NCBI RefSeq assembly: GCF_001298445.1
Contig: NZ_CP012036.1
Span: 1,429,263 to 1,493,262, forward strand
Reading direction: 5' to 3'
Length of the DNA stretch: 64,000 nt
DNA from: Nostoc piscinale CENA21
GTDB lineage: Bacteria > Cyanobacteriota > Cyanobacteriia > Cyanobacteriales > Nostocaceae
Of this stretch, positions 62,894 to 64,000 are shown piece after piece. The notes under the pieces were generated by a model, which saw nothing but the letters and a program-made list of their open reading frames with translations, was not told the origin of the DNA and searched no databases. The translations under genes were made by a program, and so were the position numbers. Each line of letters begins with the position of its first letter. Positions within the stretch are counted from its first letter, which is position 1.

Positions 62894-63361
62894 TTAATGA
62901 GATTGTTTGGAATTACTAGAACGAATGATTAAATAACTGATTGATAAAGCTAATATAGCAATTCCTAAACCAATTATATCAATACCTGTGACTTTTTCTA
63001 AGTCAAGAATAATGATTTTACGAGCAACAGCAATTAAAGAAGTGACGATAACTAATTCTACTTGAAATACGTGTTTGCGTAGGTAAGCTGTGATATTTTC
63101 GAGGATTTCTAAGGCAATTAGGATATTTAAGAACAATCCAAATATTTTAAATAATGTTGTATTGAATTTACCATAAGGAGTATCAAATAACTCTTTAATC
63201 AAAAAAGCACCTAAATCTCCGATCGCTACTAATATTACTAGCACCATTAACACAGATAAGACCTTAGAAACTATTACCTCGACGTTTTCGATAACGTGCA
63301 TAAAGCCTTCATCGGTAAATACTCCGAAGATATTTTTGAATAGTTTTTTCATCTGCTGCAT
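62894..63361 (-). CDS. PsiE family membrane protein
   Basis: The 155-residue protein has four membrane segments (VLSVLMVLVILVAIGDLGAFLI; LFKIFGLFLNILIALEIL; VELVIVTSLIAVARKIIIL; IIGLGIAILALSISYLII) in the phosphate-starvation-inducible PsiE pattern. This includes LLNTLI-like helix 2 and VARKIIILD. Its function is unknown in any organism. It sits between narB and the nitrate reductase-associated gene, both in the same direction, but with gaps of about 194 and 243 bases. The start is ATG 63361 or the ATG three codons later. Confidence 0.82.
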   Translation of the reverse strand: MQQMKKLFKNIFGVFTDEGFMHVIENVEVIVSKVLSVLMVLVILVAIGDLGAFLIKELFDTPYGKFNTTLFKIFGLFLNILIALEILENITAYLRKHVFQVELVIVTSLIAVARKIIILDLEKVTGIDIIGLGIAILALSISYLIIRSSNSKQSH

Positions 63362-63555
63362 CCTGGTTTTAGTTCAACAAGCAATTGGTAACAAGGCAGA
63401 TATAGTCAGTAAATATCAAGAATTAAGACATAATTTCTTGATGTCTGCTATAGTCAAGATTCAAGGATGAATGTTGTCAATCTTTACCATTGACTAGTAT
63501 CTATTGATTTAATTACTCAATTACCAATTTATTGTTTAAGGATATACCAAGCAGA

Positions 63556-64000
63556 TCACCATTGTGACGATTGGAGTTGATAATTTTTGCTTGTAACTTC
63601 TCTAGAAATTGGTGCTAGTTGTACTGCACAAGCTTTTAACTCTGGTTGTAAAGAATCTGGGCAAGATTCGGGATGGGTGAGGGCGTTAGCTTCGGCATCA
63701 TTTGCCCAAAGTGCGCCCCAGTGCATAGGGACAAATACAGTACCAGGTGCGATCGCCTTAGTCACTTTTGCGGGAAAATGAGCTTGACCACGACGCGATC
63801 GCACTTCTATTACCTGATTATCGGTAATTCCTAACTTAGCCGCATCACGGGGATGAATTTCAATAAATGGTTCGGGGTACATCGAGCGAATTTTTTCGAT
63901 GCGACCAGTACGAGTTTGTGTGTGCCAATGTCCGTAAAGTCTGCCTGTAGTTAACACAAATGGATAATTGGGGTCTGGTAATTCTGCCAAACCTTTGGAG
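63556..64000 (-). CDS. narB: Assimilatory nitrate reductase, C-terminal part
   Basis: The visible 147 residues are the molybdopterin-dinucleotide-binding domain of a molybdopterin oxidoreductase: FVLTTGRLYGHWHTQTRTGRI, PFIEIHPRDAAKLGI, VIEVRSRRGQAHFPAKVT, GTVFVPMHWGALW, then NALTHPESCPDSLQPELKACAVQL. These match the C terminus of cyanobacterial NarB, which reduces nitrate to nitrite with ferredoxin. The frame is open at the right edge (KGLAELPDP), so the gene extends beyond it. The nearby nitrate reductase-associated gene supports the assignment. Confidence 0.92.
   Translation of the reverse strand, partial: SKGLAELPDPNYPFVLTTGRLYGHWHTQTRTGRIEKIRSMYPEPFIEIHPRDAAKLGITDNQVIEVRSRRGQAHFPAKVTKAIAPGTVFVPMHWGALWANDAEANALTHPESCPDSLQPELKACAVQLAPISREVTSKNYQLQSSQW

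Overview
The window is chromosomal DNA of a filamentous, probably heterocyst-forming cyanobacterium (order Nostocales; I cannot name the genus). The evidence is psbA, a chlH-type magnesium chelatase gene, ndhM, zipN/ftn2 and narB; a small protein resembling a heterocyst-differentiation regulator and one with the Mo-nitrogenase-associated C-terminal domain; very frequent HIP1 octamers (GCGATCGC); and abundant short heptamer-type tandem repeats and dispersed hairpins in intergenic DNA. No tRNA, rRNA, transposase, prophage or CRISPR array was seen.

Layout. 1-7 kb: 5' part of pdhA, zipN, a small membrane protein, clpS with DUF2103, and a UbiD decarboxylase. 7.5-12.7 kb: envelope and accessory genes (BamE-like, SH3 and LysM/M23 proteins) mixed with three frame-broken genes (DUF4231, DUF4058, isochorismatase fold). 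12.9-25.4 kb: an ethylene-receptor-like histidine kinase, two paralogous zinc-ribbon Ser/Thr kinases (one catalytically degenerate), an RRM RNA-binding protein, a PII-like protein, an IF-3 paralogue that seems to start at AUU, an ABC exporter and a broken PEP-CTERM protein. 25.5-33.7 kb: a large two-partner-secretion exoprotein, a chlH-type gene carrying two intergenic-type repeats in frame, and an AbiJ/HEPN-like gene broken by a TGA. 33.9-37.9 kb: a three-gene two-component cluster whose CHASE3 kinase is frame-broken. 39-48 kb: two GNAT proteins, a methyltransferase, an OmpR regulator, the ruvX-DUF3727-yqeG-proB run and a fused dipeptide-type ABC ATPase. 49-53.6 kb: psbA (Glu130, high-light form) divergent from a LuxR-type regulator, a heterocyst-type small regulator, and ndhM. 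54.7-61 kb: a phospho-signalling and protease cluster (zinc-ribbon PP2C phosphatase, CHAT-FHA protease, an unknown protein, FHA-PrsW intramembrane protease). 61.5-64 kb: DJ-1/PfpI, nitrate-reductase-associated protein, PsiE and the 3' end of narB.

Two themes stand out. First, five genes carry seven single-base expansions, each in an A or T run of 6-9; removing one base restores a full-length protein in every case. This is either a homopolymer sequencing artefact, ongoing decay, or frameshifts rescued by transcriptional slippage. Two further genes are broken in other ways. Second, the 54.7-61 kb cluster joins a Ser/Thr phosphatase to two different proteases, each fused to an FHA (phosphothreonine-binding) domain. 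It is the best candidate here for an undescribed phosphorylation-controlled proteolytic system, and the two zinc-ribbon kinases in the window share the phosphatase's N-terminal module.
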